NCBI GenBank assembly: GCA_045543095.1 | Contig: JAZQMC010000010.1 | Location: 36,367-100,366 of the forward strand | Direction: 5' to 3' | Origin: Fimenecus sp045543095 | Lineage (GTDB): Bacteria > Bacillota > Clostridia > Oscillospirales > Acutalibacteraceae | DNA length: 64,000 nt | In this document: positions 34,226-42,926 of the stretch, piece by piece | How the letters are laid out: every line of letters begins with the position of its first letter | Position numbering within the stretch: the stretch's first letter is position 1 | Program-made: the position numbers and the translations under genes | Notes under the pieces: generated by a model | The model's input: the letters and a program-made list of their open reading frames with translations, nothing else | Told to the model about the DNA's origin: nothing | Database searches by the model: none

Positions 34226-34944
34226 ATAATTTTGTAAAGCGAATTAAAGATAATCTTTTATGGCTTATTTTCACTAACCACTGTAAATACTGCAACACCA
34301 TTGTTGAAAAAGGTGAAAATATGTGTGCCGAATGCCGTAATAATCTGCCCGAAATCAAGGGTGAAAGGTGCAAATTCTGCGGTGCGGGTAAAGAGCGTTG
34401 CGGTTGCAAAAAGCACCGTATGGCTTATGACGGAATCACCTCACCTTTTTACTATGAGGGCGGAATAAAGTCGGGAATTCAAAGACTTAAATTCAACGGC
34501 AAAGAGCATATTGCACGCACTTTGGCGGTGGATATGGCAAATTGTGTGAAATCGGATTTTTCACAAGTGATATTTGATTTTATTTGCTTTGTCCCCTTTA
34601 CTACTGCACAGAAAATAAGACGAAACTATAACCAAAGCGAATTGTTAGCAAATCACCTTTCAAAAATGCTTGAAATTCCGCTTAAAAATGTACTTATTAA
34701 ACTTTTTGAAACCGAAAGTCAGCATACCAAAAACATAAGAAACCGCAGTGGTAATGTTTTCGGGGTTTATGACATAAAAGCAAATGCAGATGTTAAAGGC
34801 AAAACGATTCTGCTTGTTGACGACATTAAAACCACGGGTTCTACCCTTAATGAATGTGCGTGGATACTTAAAATCCGCGGTGCAAAAGAGGTTTATTGCG
34901 TAACAGCGTCGATGACGGGGAAAGAAAAAAAGAATAATCAATAA
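34216..34944 (+). CDS. comF: ComF-family amidophosphoribosyltransferase-like protein
   Basis: The 242-residue protein has an N-terminal zinc-ribbon-like part with CKYC, CAEC and CKFC pairs, and a C-terminal phosphoribosyltransferase domain with the PRPP loop ILLVDDIKTTGSTL near residue 205. ComF/ComFC proteins take part in DNA uptake during competence; in organisms without known competence the role is open. It overlaps trxB by 10 bp. Confidence 0.87.
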   Translation: MQINNFVKRIKDNLLWLIFTNHCKYCNTIVEKGENMCAECRNNLPEIKGERCKFCGAGKERCGCKKHRMAYDGITSPFYYEGGIKSGIQRLKFNGKEHIARTLAVDMANCVKSDFSQVIFDFICFVPFTTAQKIRRNYNQSELLANHLSKMLEIPLKNVLIKLFETESQHTKNIRNRSGNVFGVYDIKANADVKGKTILLVDDIKTTGSTLNECAWILKIRGAKEVYCVTASMTGKEKKNNQ

Positions 34945-34958
34945 TCTTTGTTAAATTG

Positions 34959-34987
34959 TTGACATAGTGAGCAGAATTATATATACT
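34959..34987 (+). promoter_or_regulatory. Promoter of the flavin/Fe-S oxidoreductase gene
   Basis: TTGACA (34959-34964) and TATACT (34982-34987) are 17 bp apart. Confidence 0.7.
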
Positions 34988-35031
34988 TATAATGTTAAAT
35001 ATTTATACTTTTAAAGGAAGTGTTTTTTAGT

Positions 35032-37095
35032 ATGGACCAGAAGTACGAGGCTTTATTTACCCCTTGGAAAATTGGTAATGTAGAAATCAAAAACCGAATT
35101 GTTATGTGCCCAATGGGTGGTACATCACTTTTCGGTTGGTTTGAGCTTGGCGGTTGCCATTTTGACAAGGAAGCTGCTAAACTTTTCTTGGAAAGAGCAA
35201 ACAACAATGTTGGTCTTATTATCCCCGGTATTGCACCACTTCGTGATACATTCTGGGGTAAATGGCTTTGGCAGAATCCAAAGATGTTTGATGAACTCAA
35301 GGAATTTATGGACGAAATCCATAAGACAGGTGCAAAACTCTTTATTCAGTTAACTGCAGGTATGGGTAGAAGCTGGGCTATTACAGAGCTTGTAGCACCA
35401 CTTCACAGAAACAAATTTACACGTGCACTTGTAAAACCGATTCTTGATACATCTCACGAATTAGCATCTCCAAGTCCACAGCCTTCTCGTTGGGCTCACG
35501 ATATTATCTGTCCCGAAATGACAAAGGAACAGATTCACGAAATTATTGAAGCATTTGCAAAAACTGCAAAGCTTTGCCGTGATGCAGGTGTTGACGGTGT
35601 TGAGGTTCACGCTGTTCACGAGGGTTATCTTCTTGACCAGTTTGCAATTGAATTTTTCAACAAGCGTACTGACGAATACGGCGGAAACTTTGAAAACAGA
35701 TACCGTTTTGCAGTTGAGGTTGTTAAGGCAATCAAAGAGGCTTGCGGTAATGACTACCCTGTTTCACTTCGTTACTCTGCTGTTTCAAAGATGAAAGGCT
35801 TCTGCGAAGGTGCAATGCCCGGTGAAGAATACACCGAAGTTGGCCGTGATATGGAAGAGTCTGAAAAGGCTGCTAAATACTTGCAAGATGCAGGTTACGA
35901 TATGCTCAATGCTGACAATGGTACATACGACTCTTGGTACTGGTGTCACCCACCAATGTATATGCCACAGAACTGTAACCTTGACGACGTAGCACATATT
36001 AAAAAGTTTGTTGACATCCCTGTTGTTTGTGCAGGCAGAATGGAACCCGATGTGGGTGCTCAAGCTGTTGCAGACGGCAAAATTGACGGTGTTGGTGTTG
36101 CTCGACAGTTCCTTACCGACCCTGAATGGATTACAAAGATTATTGAAGACAGAATTGAAGAAATCAAACCTTGTGTCTGCTGTCACGCAGGTTGCTTCAA
36201 TTTCTCATCATCAAAGGGTCACGCAAATACTCAGGACCTTCTTGATACAATGGGACTTTCTCGTTGTGCTCTTAACCCAAAGACAATGCAGTCAAAGAAA
36301 TACAACATCAAGCCTGCTAAAAAAGCTAAAAAGATTGCTGTTATCGGTGGCGGTATTGGTGGCATGGAAGCTGCTATGGTATGTGCACAGCGTGGTCACA
36401 AAGTTGACCTTTACGAAAAGAGCGACAAACTCGGTGGTGTATTTATTGCCGCTGCTGCTCCGTCATATAAAGAAAAAGACCGTGACCTTATTGCATGGTA
36501 CAACCGTGAAATCAAGCGTTACGATGCAATTACAATTCACATGAACACAGAGGTTAAGGATATTGCTTCTCTCGGTGCTGACGAGGTAATCGTTGCAACA
36601 GGTTCAGTTGCTAACAAGATTCCTGTTAAGGGTGCTGAAAAGGCTGTTGAAGCAGTTGATTTCCTCCTTGACAACTCACTTGCAGGTGACAAGGTAGTAG
36701 TTGTCGGTGGTGGTCTTACAGGTTGTGAAATCGCTTACGAACTCTATCTTCAGGGCAAGAAACCTGTTATTGTTGAGATGCAGGATGACCTTATCACAAC
36801 TCCGGGTGTTGCACTTGCTAACACAAGTTATCTTCGCGATTTCTTCAAGACAAACAAAGTTCCTGTATATCTTGAAAGCAAGACTACTGAAATCCGTGAC
36901 AATGGTGTAACAATTATGGATAAAGACGGCAAGACAATTGATGTGGAAGCTGACACAGTTATCCTTTCAGTTGGTTACAAGCCAGCTCCTGTTGTTCCAA
37001 AAGCAAAGCACGTACACGTTATCGGCGATGCAAACAAGGTTGGTAACCTCCGTACAGTTATTTGGGGTGCTTGGGACGTAGCAATGAAGTTATAA
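35032..37095 (+). CDS. NADH:flavin/Fe-S enoate oxidoreductase (old yellow enzyme + NAD(P)-binding fusion)
   Basis: The protein has 687 residues from the ATG at 35032, with AAAGGAAG upstream; an in-frame GTG at 35020 overlaps that site. The N-terminal TIM barrel binds FMN (FTPWKIGNVEIKNRIVMCPMGG). CVCCHAGC near residue 385 supplies Fe-S ligands. The C-terminal half has two dinucleotide motifs (AVIGGGIGGMEAAMVCA and VVVGGGLTGCEIAYEL). This is the layout of 2,4-dienoyl-CoA reductase, 2-enoate reductase and the bile-acid enzymes BaiCD/BaiH. No other bai gene is near, so a general enoate or other alkene reductase is the safer reading. Single gene with promoter and terminator. Confidence 0.85.
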   Translation: MDQKYEALFTPWKIGNVEIKNRIVMCPMGGTSLFGWFELGGCHFDKEAAKLFLERANNNVGLIIPGIAPLRDTFWGKWLWQNPKMFDELKEFMDEIHKTGAKLFIQLTAGMGRSWAITELVAPLHRNKFTRALVKPILDTSHELASPSPQPSRWAHDIICPEMTKEQIHEIIEAFAKTAKLCRDAGVDGVEVHAVHEGYLLDQFAIEFFNKRTDEYGGNFENRYRFAVEVVKAIKEACGNDYPVSLRYSAVSKMKGFCEGAMPGEEYTEVGRDMEESEKAAKYLQDAGYDMLNADNGTYDSWYWCHPPMYMPQNCNLDDVAHIKKFVDIPVVCAGRMEPDVGAQAVADGKIDGVGVARQFLTDPEWITKIIEDRIEEIKPCVCCHAGCFNFSSSKGHANTQDLLDTMGLSRCALNPKTMQSKKYNIKPAKKAKKIAVIGGGIGGMEAAMVCAQRGHKVDLYEKSDKLGGVFIAAAAPSYKEKDRDLIAWYNREIKRYDAITIHMNTEVKDIASLGADEVIVATGSVANKIPVKGAEKAVEAVDFLLDNSLAGDKVVVVGGGLTGCEIAYELYLQGKKPVIVEMQDDLITTPGVALANTSYLRDFFKTNKVPVYLESKTTEIRDNGVTIMDKDGKTIDVEADTVILSVGYKPAPVVPKAKHVHVIGDANKVGNLRTVIWGAWDVAMKL

Positions 37096-37115
37096 TTCAA
37101 AAAAGGCATAAAATT

Positions 37116-37145
37116 AGAGGAGAGTGAAAACTCTCCTCTTTTTTA
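37116..37145 (+). terminator. Terminator of the oxidoreductase gene
   Basis: A 10-bp stem (AGAGGAGAGT with ACTCTCCTCT, GAAA loop) is followed by TTTTTT. Confidence 0.85.
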
Positions 37146-37187
37146 TGTTTTAAATTATTTTTTCGCAAGACAATCTCGCCGAAGCTG

Positions 37188-37291
37188 TCTTTTTGAGCAG
37201 ATTTTGCGTTAGGCAAGGCGTGACATTGAAGGAATATGCGGATATTTTGAGATGTCACAACGCAGTATCACGGAAAATATGCCAAAAAGAT
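37188..37291. repeat. Palindromic repeat family A, divergent copy
   Basis: The ends TCTTTTTGAGCAGATTTTGC and AAAATATGCCAAAAAGA pair over most of their length. A nested TGACAT/ATGTCA stem encloses GCGGATATTTTGAGATG, which resembles the middle of the copy at 8739-8848. It abuts the end of fhs. Confidence 0.55.
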
Positions 37292-38961
37292 TAGAAAAGT
37301 CCGTCAATTTTACCGTCAGCATCCACATCAATTTTGTATGCTGCTGGTACTTTTGGAAGTCCAGGCATTGTCATAATGTCGCCTGTGAGTGCTACGATAA
37401 AGCCTGCACCTGCACTGAGTTTAACTTCACGAACTGTCATCTGGAAGTTTTCGGGTTTACCGAGCTTTGTTGGGTCGTCTGAAAGTGAATACTGTGTCTT
37501 TGCAACGCAAACAGGAAGCTTGTCCTGACCGAGTGCCTCAATATCCTTAATTGCCTTTTCTGCGGCTGCTGTAAAGATTACGCCGTCTGCACGGTAAATC
37601 TCTTTTGCGATTGTGTTAAGCTTTTCTTTGATTGAAAGTTTCTCGTCATAGATAGGAGCAAAGTCTGCTTTACCCTCGTCGATAACTGCACAAACCTTTT
37701 CTGCAAGGTCCATACCGCCCTCGCCGCCTTTTGCGAACACTTCAGCAAGAGATACGGGAACCTGCATTTCTTCACAGAATTCTTTAATGTAAGCAACCTC
37801 TGCATCTGTATCTGTGTGGAACTTGTTGATTGCAACAACTACCGGCACATTGTACTTCTTCATATTTTCAATATGAGTTTTAAGGTTTACGATACCCTTT
37901 TTAAGAGCCTCAACATTTTCGTTCTGTAAATCTGCACGAGCAACACCACCGTTGTATTTAAGAGCACGAATTGTTGCAACAACTACGATACAATCGGGCT
38001 TAAGACCTGCATAACGGCACTTAATGTCAAGGAATTTTTCAGCACCGAGGTCAGCACCGAAACCGGCTTCTGTAATGCAGTAGTCAGCAAGCTTAAGAGC
38101 GAGTTTTGTAGCAGTAACAGAGTTACAGCCGTGAGCAATATTTGCGAAAGGTCCACCATGCATAATTGCAGGTGTGTTTTCAAGTGTCTGCACAAGATTT
38201 GGCTTGATTGCATCTTTGAGAAGTGCAGCCATTGAGCCTACTGCGTTAAGGTCACGTGCATAAACGGGCTGATTATCAAGAGTGTAAGCAACGAGGATAT
38301 TGCCAAGTCTTGTTTTAAGGTCTTCGATATCGGTAGCAAGGCAAAGGATAGCCATAATTTCACTTGCAACTGTAATCATAAATCCGTCTTCACGAGGAAC
38401 ACCGTTAACCTTACCGCCAAGACCTACAATTACGTTACGGAGTGCACGGTCGTTCATATCAAGACAACGCTTGAAGAGAATTCTTCTCTGGTCAATCTTA
38501 AGGTCATTACCCTGCTGCATATGATTGTCAATAATAGCACAAAGAAGGTTGTTTGCAGCAGTGATTGCGTGCATATCACCTGTGAAATGAAGGTTGATGT
38601 CCTCCATAGGGATAACCTGTGAATATCCGCCACCTGCAGCGCCGCCTTTAACACCAAAAACAGGTCCCATTGATGGCTCACGAAGTGCGATACAAGCATT
38701 TTTGCCTATTTTGTTCATAGCCTGACCAAGACCAACTGTAATAGTAGTTTTACCCTCACCTGCAGGAGTTGGGTTAATAGCTGTAACAAGAATGAGTTTA
38801 CCATTTTCTCTGTCTGCATATTTCTTGTTAAGAGAAAGCGGAAGCTTTGCCTTGTACTTTCCGTAAAGTTCAAGGTCGTCCACATCAATGTTGAGTTTCT
38901 TTGCGATTTCTGTAATTGGTAAGCATTCTGTCTGTTGTGCGATTTGGATGTCTGTAAGCAT
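37291..38961 (-). CDS. fhs: Formate-tetrahydrofolate ligase
   Basis: The 556-residue enzyme makes 10-formyl-THF from formate, ATP and THF, feeding purine synthesis and the one-carbon pool. The nucleotide loop TPAGEGKTT and conserved MHGGPFANIAHGCNS are present. The ATG at 38961 has GGAGG upstream and gives the standard family length; an in-frame start at 39018 lies in the leader. It lies 91 bp after the formate transporter gene, with a family D repeat between, and probably shares its ZTP-controlled promoter. Confidence 0.96.
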   Translation of the reverse strand: MLTDIQIAQQTECLPITEIAKKLNIDVDDLELYGKYKAKLPLSLNKKYADRENGKLILVTAINPTPAGEGKTTITVGLGQAMNKIGKNACIALREPSMGPVFGVKGGAAGGGYSQVIPMEDINLHFTGDMHAITAANNLLCAIIDNHMQQGNDLKIDQRRILFKRCLDMNDRALRNVIVGLGGKVNGVPREDGFMITVASEIMAILCLATDIEDLKTRLGNILVAYTLDNQPVYARDLNAVGSMAALLKDAIKPNLVQTLENTPAIMHGGPFANIAHGCNSVTATKLALKLADYCITEAGFGADLGAEKFLDIKCRYAGLKPDCIVVVATIRALKYNGGVARADLQNENVEALKKGIVNLKTHIENMKKYNVPVVVAINKFHTDTDAEVAYIKEFCEEMQVPVSLAEVFAKGGEGGMDLAEKVCAVIDEGKADFAPIYDEKLSIKEKLNTIAKEIYRADGVIFTAAAEKAIKDIEALGQDKLPVCVAKTQYSLSDDPTKLGKPENFQMTVREVKLSAGAGFIVALTGDIMTMPGLPKVPAAYKIDVDADGKIDGLF

Positions 38962-39002
38962 AATTTTTTCCTCCATAATATATAATTGGGACATTACAGA
39001 TG

Positions 39003-39047
39003 AATCCCTCCACCGCAAGCGGTCCCCCTCCCTTTTACAAGGGAGAC
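39003..39047. repeat. Intergenic repeat family D, copy between the formate transporter and fhs
   Basis: The block is nearly identical to 26225-26265 (CTCCACCGCAAGCGGTCC then CCCTCCCTTT). It sits inside a likely operon. Confidence 0.65.
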
Positions 39048-39052
39048 TTTAA

Positions 39053-39679
39053 TTAATCTCTTTTAATTTTTGTAAGCAAGCAGAAAAGATTTCCGCCTAA
39101 GACGTTACCGAGTGTAATTACGATAAGCGGTAAAATCCATTTACTGATTGGTAGCGAGAGCATAAAGTAGAACATATCTGCAACACTGTGCTCAAACCCC
39201 GCAAGAATGAACACACTTACACAGAATACTACTACAAGTGCTGAAGAGAAATTCTTTTCCTGACCGTGGTTAATAAAAGTATCAACTGCTATATACATCA
39301 TTATTCCGCAGAAAATTCCGAGAATAAAAAGGCTTAAAAGGTCGTCATCAACCTTTGTCTGTGCCACACTTGTACAACGGTCAATTATTTTGTCGTAAAC
39401 TCTTGTAAATCTGATAAGTGTTGCAGAAATACCTGTTCCGACAAAATTACCCAGCCAGACAAGAACCACAAAGCCCCAATAAGCAGGTTTGTTTTTGCAC
39501 ATATAAGGTGCTTTGCCTGTGAAAAGATTCAGTTTAAAAACAAGAACTGTTAAAAGTCCCACTGCGAAAAGTATTGAACCCGCAACTGCATTTTCAACCG
39601 ATAAAAATACAACGCAACCAATACTGATTGCCATACCCGCAAGCACGGCGTAACTGAATTCTTTTAAGTGTTTTACCAT
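39053..39679 (-). CDS. Formate/nitrite (FNT) family transporter
   Basis: The 208-residue protein has about six membrane segments and FNT features: KLNLFTGKAPYM near residue 50, WLGNFVGT in the middle and the conserved GFEHSVADMFYF with the channel His. It is shorter than FocA (about 280 residues) because the N-terminal segment is compact. FNT proteins pass formate, nitrite, lactate or hydrosulfide; the neighbour fhs and the ZTP riboswitch point to formate. GGAGG precedes the ATG. Confidence 0.88.
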   Translation of the reverse strand: MVKHLKEFSYAVLAGMAISIGCVVFLSVENAVAGSILFAVGLLTVLVFKLNLFTGKAPYMCKNKPAYWGFVVLVWLGNFVGTGISATLIRFTRVYDKIIDRCTSVAQTKVDDDLLSLFILGIFCGIMMYIAVDTFINHGQEKNFSSALVVVFCVSVFILAGFEHSVADMFYFMLSLPISKWILPLIVITLGNVLGGNLFCLLTKIKRD

Positions 39680-39714
39680 TTGTTATTCCTCCTTCTTCCT
39701 TTTGTGAATTGCTC

Positions 39715-39840
39715 AGAAAAACAAAACTGGGCAATCCCACTTTGTAAACAAAATAGAATTGCCCAGACGGTCGGCTTTTATATAGTTTACATTCCCCCGC
39801 GGTAACCCGCGAAATCCGTCAGTTATGTAAACCAACTATA
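39715..39840 (-). promoter_or_regulatory. ZTP (pfl) riboswitch with terminator expression platform
   Basis: The minus-strand leader has P1 arms ATAGTTGGTTTACA and TGTAAACTATA around a GGGGAA-containing core, then the conserved GCCGACCGTCTGGGCA (consensus CCGNCTGGGCA). The CTGGGCAAT end also forms the 5' arm of a terminator (complement ATTGCCCAG near 39730, then T-rich), so ligand binding would free transcription. ZTP/ZMP builds up when 10-formyl-THF is short, and the genes controlled import formate and make formyl-THF. Confidence 0.85.
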
Positions 39841-39851
39841 TGTTGTGATTA

Positions 39852-39880
39852 AATTATACCTTTAACACAATATTTTGTCA
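39852..39880 (-). promoter_or_regulatory. Promoter of the ZTP riboswitch operon
   Basis: TTGACA and TATAAT on the minus strand are 17 bp apart, directly after the end of the GH43 gene. Confidence 0.85.
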
Positions 39881-39887
39881 AGTAAAA

Positions 39888-40859
39888 TTACTTGAGGTTT
39901 GGAACGCCATTTTTGTCAAATGTTACAAATTTCACTCTTGCGTGACGACAAGGGTCATAGAGTGGCTCATCACAATAAGTACCGCATTTTTTCTCAAAAT
40001 GAGATGTGGGACGAGCGTGATAAATGAGCAGTAAATCGCCGTTTTCATCGACCACAAAGCTGTTGTGACCGGGACCTGCTTCGCCCACTAAATCAGCGGT
40101 CTGCAATGCGGGGTCAGTACATTTTGTCCAATTATTTATATCCATCAAATCTGCATTTGCATCGGCATAAAGCTTGCCCATACAATACTCTGCACCTGTG
40201 CCCGAGGCCGAGAAGAAAACATAAATTTTATCAGCAGTTTTAAGCACTGCAGGACCTTCGTTAACGCGGTGACGGATAAGTTCCCAATCATATTCGGGTT
40301 TTGTGAGAAGAATTGGTTTGTTTATAAGTTTCCAAGGCTCTGAAGGATTTATTTCTGCCATAAACAGTGAAGAATCTCCAAGTTTTTCTGCCCAGATAAG
40401 ATAATGCTTATTATTATGATAAAAATATGTCATATCAAGTGAGAATTCGGTAAATGAACGGTCATCACCCTCACTTGCCTGCATTTTGCCCATTTCAACC
40501 CACTCGTCATTTATGGGGTCCTGCCCCTTACACATAAGCACAAAGGGACGGATATTCCACACATTTTCTTTCTCACCCGCTGCAAAAAAGATATACCATT
40601 TATCTTTTATATAATGGATTTCGGGTGCCCATATATGCTTTGACATAACCCCCTCGTTATGAGCCAACCAGATTGTATGCTCATCGGCAGTTGCAAGACC
40701 GATTACGGTTTCACTTTTTCTTAAAACTATTCTGTCATAGCCCGAATCCACATTCATATATGCAGGATATGATGCTGTAAAGTAATAATAACCGTCAGGG
40801 CCTTTTGTAACATAGGGGTCAGCACGCTGGGAAATAAACGGATTTGAATAAGAGTTCAT
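39888..40859 (-). CDS. Glycoside hydrolase family 43-type enzyme
   Basis: The protein has 323 residues from the ATG at 40859 (GGTG upstream); an in-frame start at 40907 would add a hydrophobic tail without a ribosome site. The catalytic base Asp lies in RADPYV (D14), the pKa-modulating Asp in EFSLDMTYF and the acid Glu in NEGPAV. HIWAPEIHYIKDKWYIFFA is typical of the five-bladed propeller. GH43 enzymes cut arabinose- or xylose-containing glycans. It lacks a signal peptide and should act in the cytosol on imported oligosaccharides. Confidence 0.85.
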   Translation of the reverse strand: MNSYSNPFISQRADPYVTKGPDGYYYFTASYPAYMNVDSGYDRIVLRKSETVIGLATADEHTIWLAHNEGVMSKHIWAPEIHYIKDKWYIFFAAGEKENVWNIRPFVLMCKGQDPINDEWVEMGKMQASEGDDRSFTEFSLDMTYFYHNNKHYLIWAEKLGDSSLFMAEINPSEPWKLINKPILLTKPEYDWELIRHRVNEGPAVLKTADKIYVFFSASGTGAEYCMGKLYADANADLMDINNWTKCTDPALQTADLVGEAGPGHNSFVVDENGDLLLIYHARPTSHFEKKCGTYCDEPLYDPCRHARVKFVTFDKNGVPNLK

Positions 40860-40938
40860 AAATATCACCAAATTGATTTTAGCATAAATAATGTATATAT
40901 ACAACAAGAAAAAAATTAAAAAATCTGCAAAAAAACAC

Positions 40939-40967
40939 TTGACAATTGATGATTGTTAATATATAAT
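40939..40967 (+). promoter_or_regulatory. tRNA-Gln promoter
   Basis: TTGACA (40939-40944) and TATAAT (40962-40967) are 17 bp apart. Confidence 0.8.
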
Positions 40968-40980
40968 TACTTTTGCTCGT

Positions 40981-41054
40981 TGGGGAATAGTGTAACGGTA
41001 GCACGACAGACTCTGACTCTGTTTGTTGGGGTTCGAATCCCTATTCCCCAGCCA
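40981..41054 (+). tRNA. tRNA-Gln (CTG)
   Basis: Acceptor TGGGGAA/TTCCCCA with U1-A72, the usual tRNA-Gln feature; anticodon loop CTCTGAC gives anticodon CTG; T-loop TTCGAAT; CCA is encoded at 41052-41054. Confidence 0.93.
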
Positions 41055-41064
41055 TTAGAAATGA

Positions 41065-41160
41065 AACCATCGCTTTTGCGGTGGTTTTATTTTTTGTTTT
41101 GAAACAAAAAGGGATTCGAACCCTCAATTATCCCACCGCTTTTGCGGTGGTTTTTCTTTT
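41065..41160 (+). terminator. tRNA-Gln terminator, present twice with an inverted T-arm fragment between
   Basis: ACCATCGC-TTTT-GCGGTGGT followed by a T run (41070-41097) is repeated as CCACCGC-TTTT-GCGGTGG plus T run (41130-41160). Between them GGGATTCGAACCCT is the complement of a tRNA T-arm (AGGGTTCGAATCCC). Confidence 0.6.
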
Positions 41161-41238
41161 TTCGCCCGCAATCATATACATTATATATAGAGTTTTCAAA
41201 AACCTTGCTCAATTAACAATTTATTTACAAATATTTCC

Positions 41239-41267
41239 TTGACATTTTTTGCAAAAGAATGTATATT
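41239..41267 (+). promoter_or_regulatory. Promoter of the hrcA-grpE-dnaK-dnaJ operon
   Basis: TTGACA (41239-41244) and TATATT (41262-41267) are 17 bp apart. Confidence 0.85.
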
Positions 41268-41278
41268 ATATAACAGAG

Positions 41279-41305
41279 TTAGCACTCTAGTTGTGAGAGT
41301 GCTAA
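41279..41305 (+). promoter_or_regulatory. CIRCE operator of the hrcA operon
   Basis: TTAGCACTC-N9-GAGTGCTAA, the HrcA binding site, lies at the expected transcription start. Confidence 0.97.
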
Positions 41306-41331
41306 ACTAAACAAAAAGCGAGGTGAGAGGA

Positions 41332-42360
41332 ATGAAGCTCAGCGAGAGAAAAGAAAAAATTCTTGCAGCAATAGTTGAACGCTATATCGCAACCGGCGAA
41401 CCCGTGGGGTCAAAAACTTTGCTTGAGTTTTCTCACATTCCTGTATCATCTGCCACAATCCGTAATGAAATGGCAGAGCTTTCACGTCTCGGCTTTCTCG
41501 ACCAGCCTCACACTTCAGCAGGTCGAATCCCCTCTCAACTCGGCTACCGCTATTATGTTGATAAACTTATGAACAGATATGAGTTGCCACTTAATGAGAA
41601 AAGACTTATCGAAGCTCGGCTTTCTGATGCAGGCGGCGAACCTCAACAGATTTTAGAGCAGGCAGGTCAAGTACTCGCAGAACTTACAAACTGTGCGGTT
41701 GTATCAACAACACCAAGTGACACAAACGCGGTAATCCGCAGAGTAGAATTAGTTCCTCTCGGCACTCACACCGCAATGATGGTAATGCTTTCATCATCGG
41801 GAATTCTCAAAAGTCGAGTTTGCAGAACAGATACTGCACTCAACCTTGAACTCATTGAAACCTTTTATAATATAGTTTCACAGCACTTCATCGGCAAATC
41901 TGCAAGCGAAGTAAGTATCGCACTCATTCAGACACTCGCTCTTTCTCTCGGCAGTAAATCTCTTGCAATTTCGCCATTACTTGTAACCCTTTCCGATTTG
42001 GCACAACTCACCGAGCAAACACAATTATTGCTTGAAGGTCAGTCAAATCTGCTCAACTATACAGATTATCCCAATGCTTATGAGTTAATGGAGTTTTTAA
42101 GGCGGGGTGACCCCCTAACAAATCTCTTTTCCAATCATAAATCGGCGGGGGACGCTAATGTGCTTATCGGTAAAGAAAATTTATACCGCGAGTTGCAGGA
42201 TTCAAGCGTGATTTTCTCACATTACGCAGTTGGCGGTAAAGATAGTGGCACTTTAGGTCTTATTGGACCTACCCGAATTGATTATGCAAGGCTCATTCCG
42301 AGCTTAAAATACTTAACAGAAATCGTCGGCAGCATAATGTCCGACACCTTGGAGGATTGA
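41332..42360 (+). CDS. hrcA: Heat-inducible transcription repressor HrcA
   Basis: The protein has 342 residues from the ATG at 41332; an in-frame GTG at 41323 overlaps the AGAGGA site. The N-terminal winged helix has ERYIATGEPVGSKTL and VSSATIRNEMAELSRLGFL, the DNA-binding part for CIRCE. The remaining GAF-like and dimer domains carry HTSAGRIPSQLGYRYYV. GroEL/ES activity keeps HrcA folded, so it reports chaperone load. First gene of the operon. Confidence 0.95.
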   Translation: MKLSERKEKILAAIVERYIATGEPVGSKTLLEFSHIPVSSATIRNEMAELSRLGFLDQPHTSAGRIPSQLGYRYYVDKLMNRYELPLNEKRLIEARLSDAGGEPQQILEQAGQVLAELTNCAVVSTTPSDTNAVIRRVELVPLGTHTAMMVMLSSSGILKSRVCRTDTALNLELIETFYNIVSQHFIGKSASEVSIALIQTLALSLGSKSLAISPLLVTLSDLAQLTEQTQLLLEGQSNLLNYTDYPNAYELMEFLRRGDPLTNLFSNHKSAGDANVLIGKENLYRELQDSSVIFSHYAVGGKDSGTLGLIGPTRIDYARLIPSLKYLTEIVGSIMSDTLED

Positions 42361-42361
42361 C

Positions 42362-42871
42362 ATGGCAGAAAAAGAAAATCTTCAGCCCGAAGAAGCAGTT
42401 GAAGAAGTTGCAGAAGAAACTACAGAGCCTACTGCAGAAGAAAAGCTCACCGAAGAGCTTGCCGCAGAGCACGACAGACTTCTTCGCGTTATGGCAGAGT
42501 ATGATAACTTCCGTAAACGCTCACAGAAAGAAAAAGAAATGGCTTACGGTGACACAAAGGCAAGTACAATCGCAGAATTCTTGCCCGTATATGATAACTT
42601 CATTCGTGCAATGAGTGCCGAGGCTACTGACCTTGACTCATTCAAAAAAGGCATTGAAATGATTTTCAATCAGTACGGCGAAACACTTAAAAAGTTAGGT
42701 GTTGAAGCATTCGGCGAAAAGGGTGATGAATTCAACCCCAACATTCACAATGCAGTAATGCACGGTGAAGACGAAAATCTTCCCGAAAACAGTATTTCAG
42801 ATGTATTCTCAACAGGATACAAAATGGGTGACAGAGTAATCCGTCCCGCAGTTGTAAAAGTAGTAAACTAA
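42362..42871 (+). CDS. grpE: Nucleotide exchange factor GrpE
   Basis: The 169-residue protein has an acidic, Glu-rich N-terminal tail and coiled-coil (about 1-60), then RVMAEYDNFRKRSQKE and the C-terminal beta domain ending in VIRPAVVKVVN. It releases ADP from DnaK. GGAGG lies at the end of hrcA and the start is 1 bp after its stop. Confidence 0.95.
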   Translation: MAEKENLQPEEAVEEVAEETTEPTAEEKLTEELAAEHDRLLRVMAEYDNFRKRSQKEKEMAYGDTKASTIAEFLPVYDNFIRAMSAEATDLDSFKKGIEMIFNQYGETLKKLGVEAFGEKGDEFNPNIHNAVMHGEDENLPENSISDVFSTGYKMGDRVIRPAVVKVVN

Positions 42872-42926
42872 ACTGTGAATAACAGTTAATAATATTAAGT
42901 ATATATCCATTTAGGAGGAATAAATT

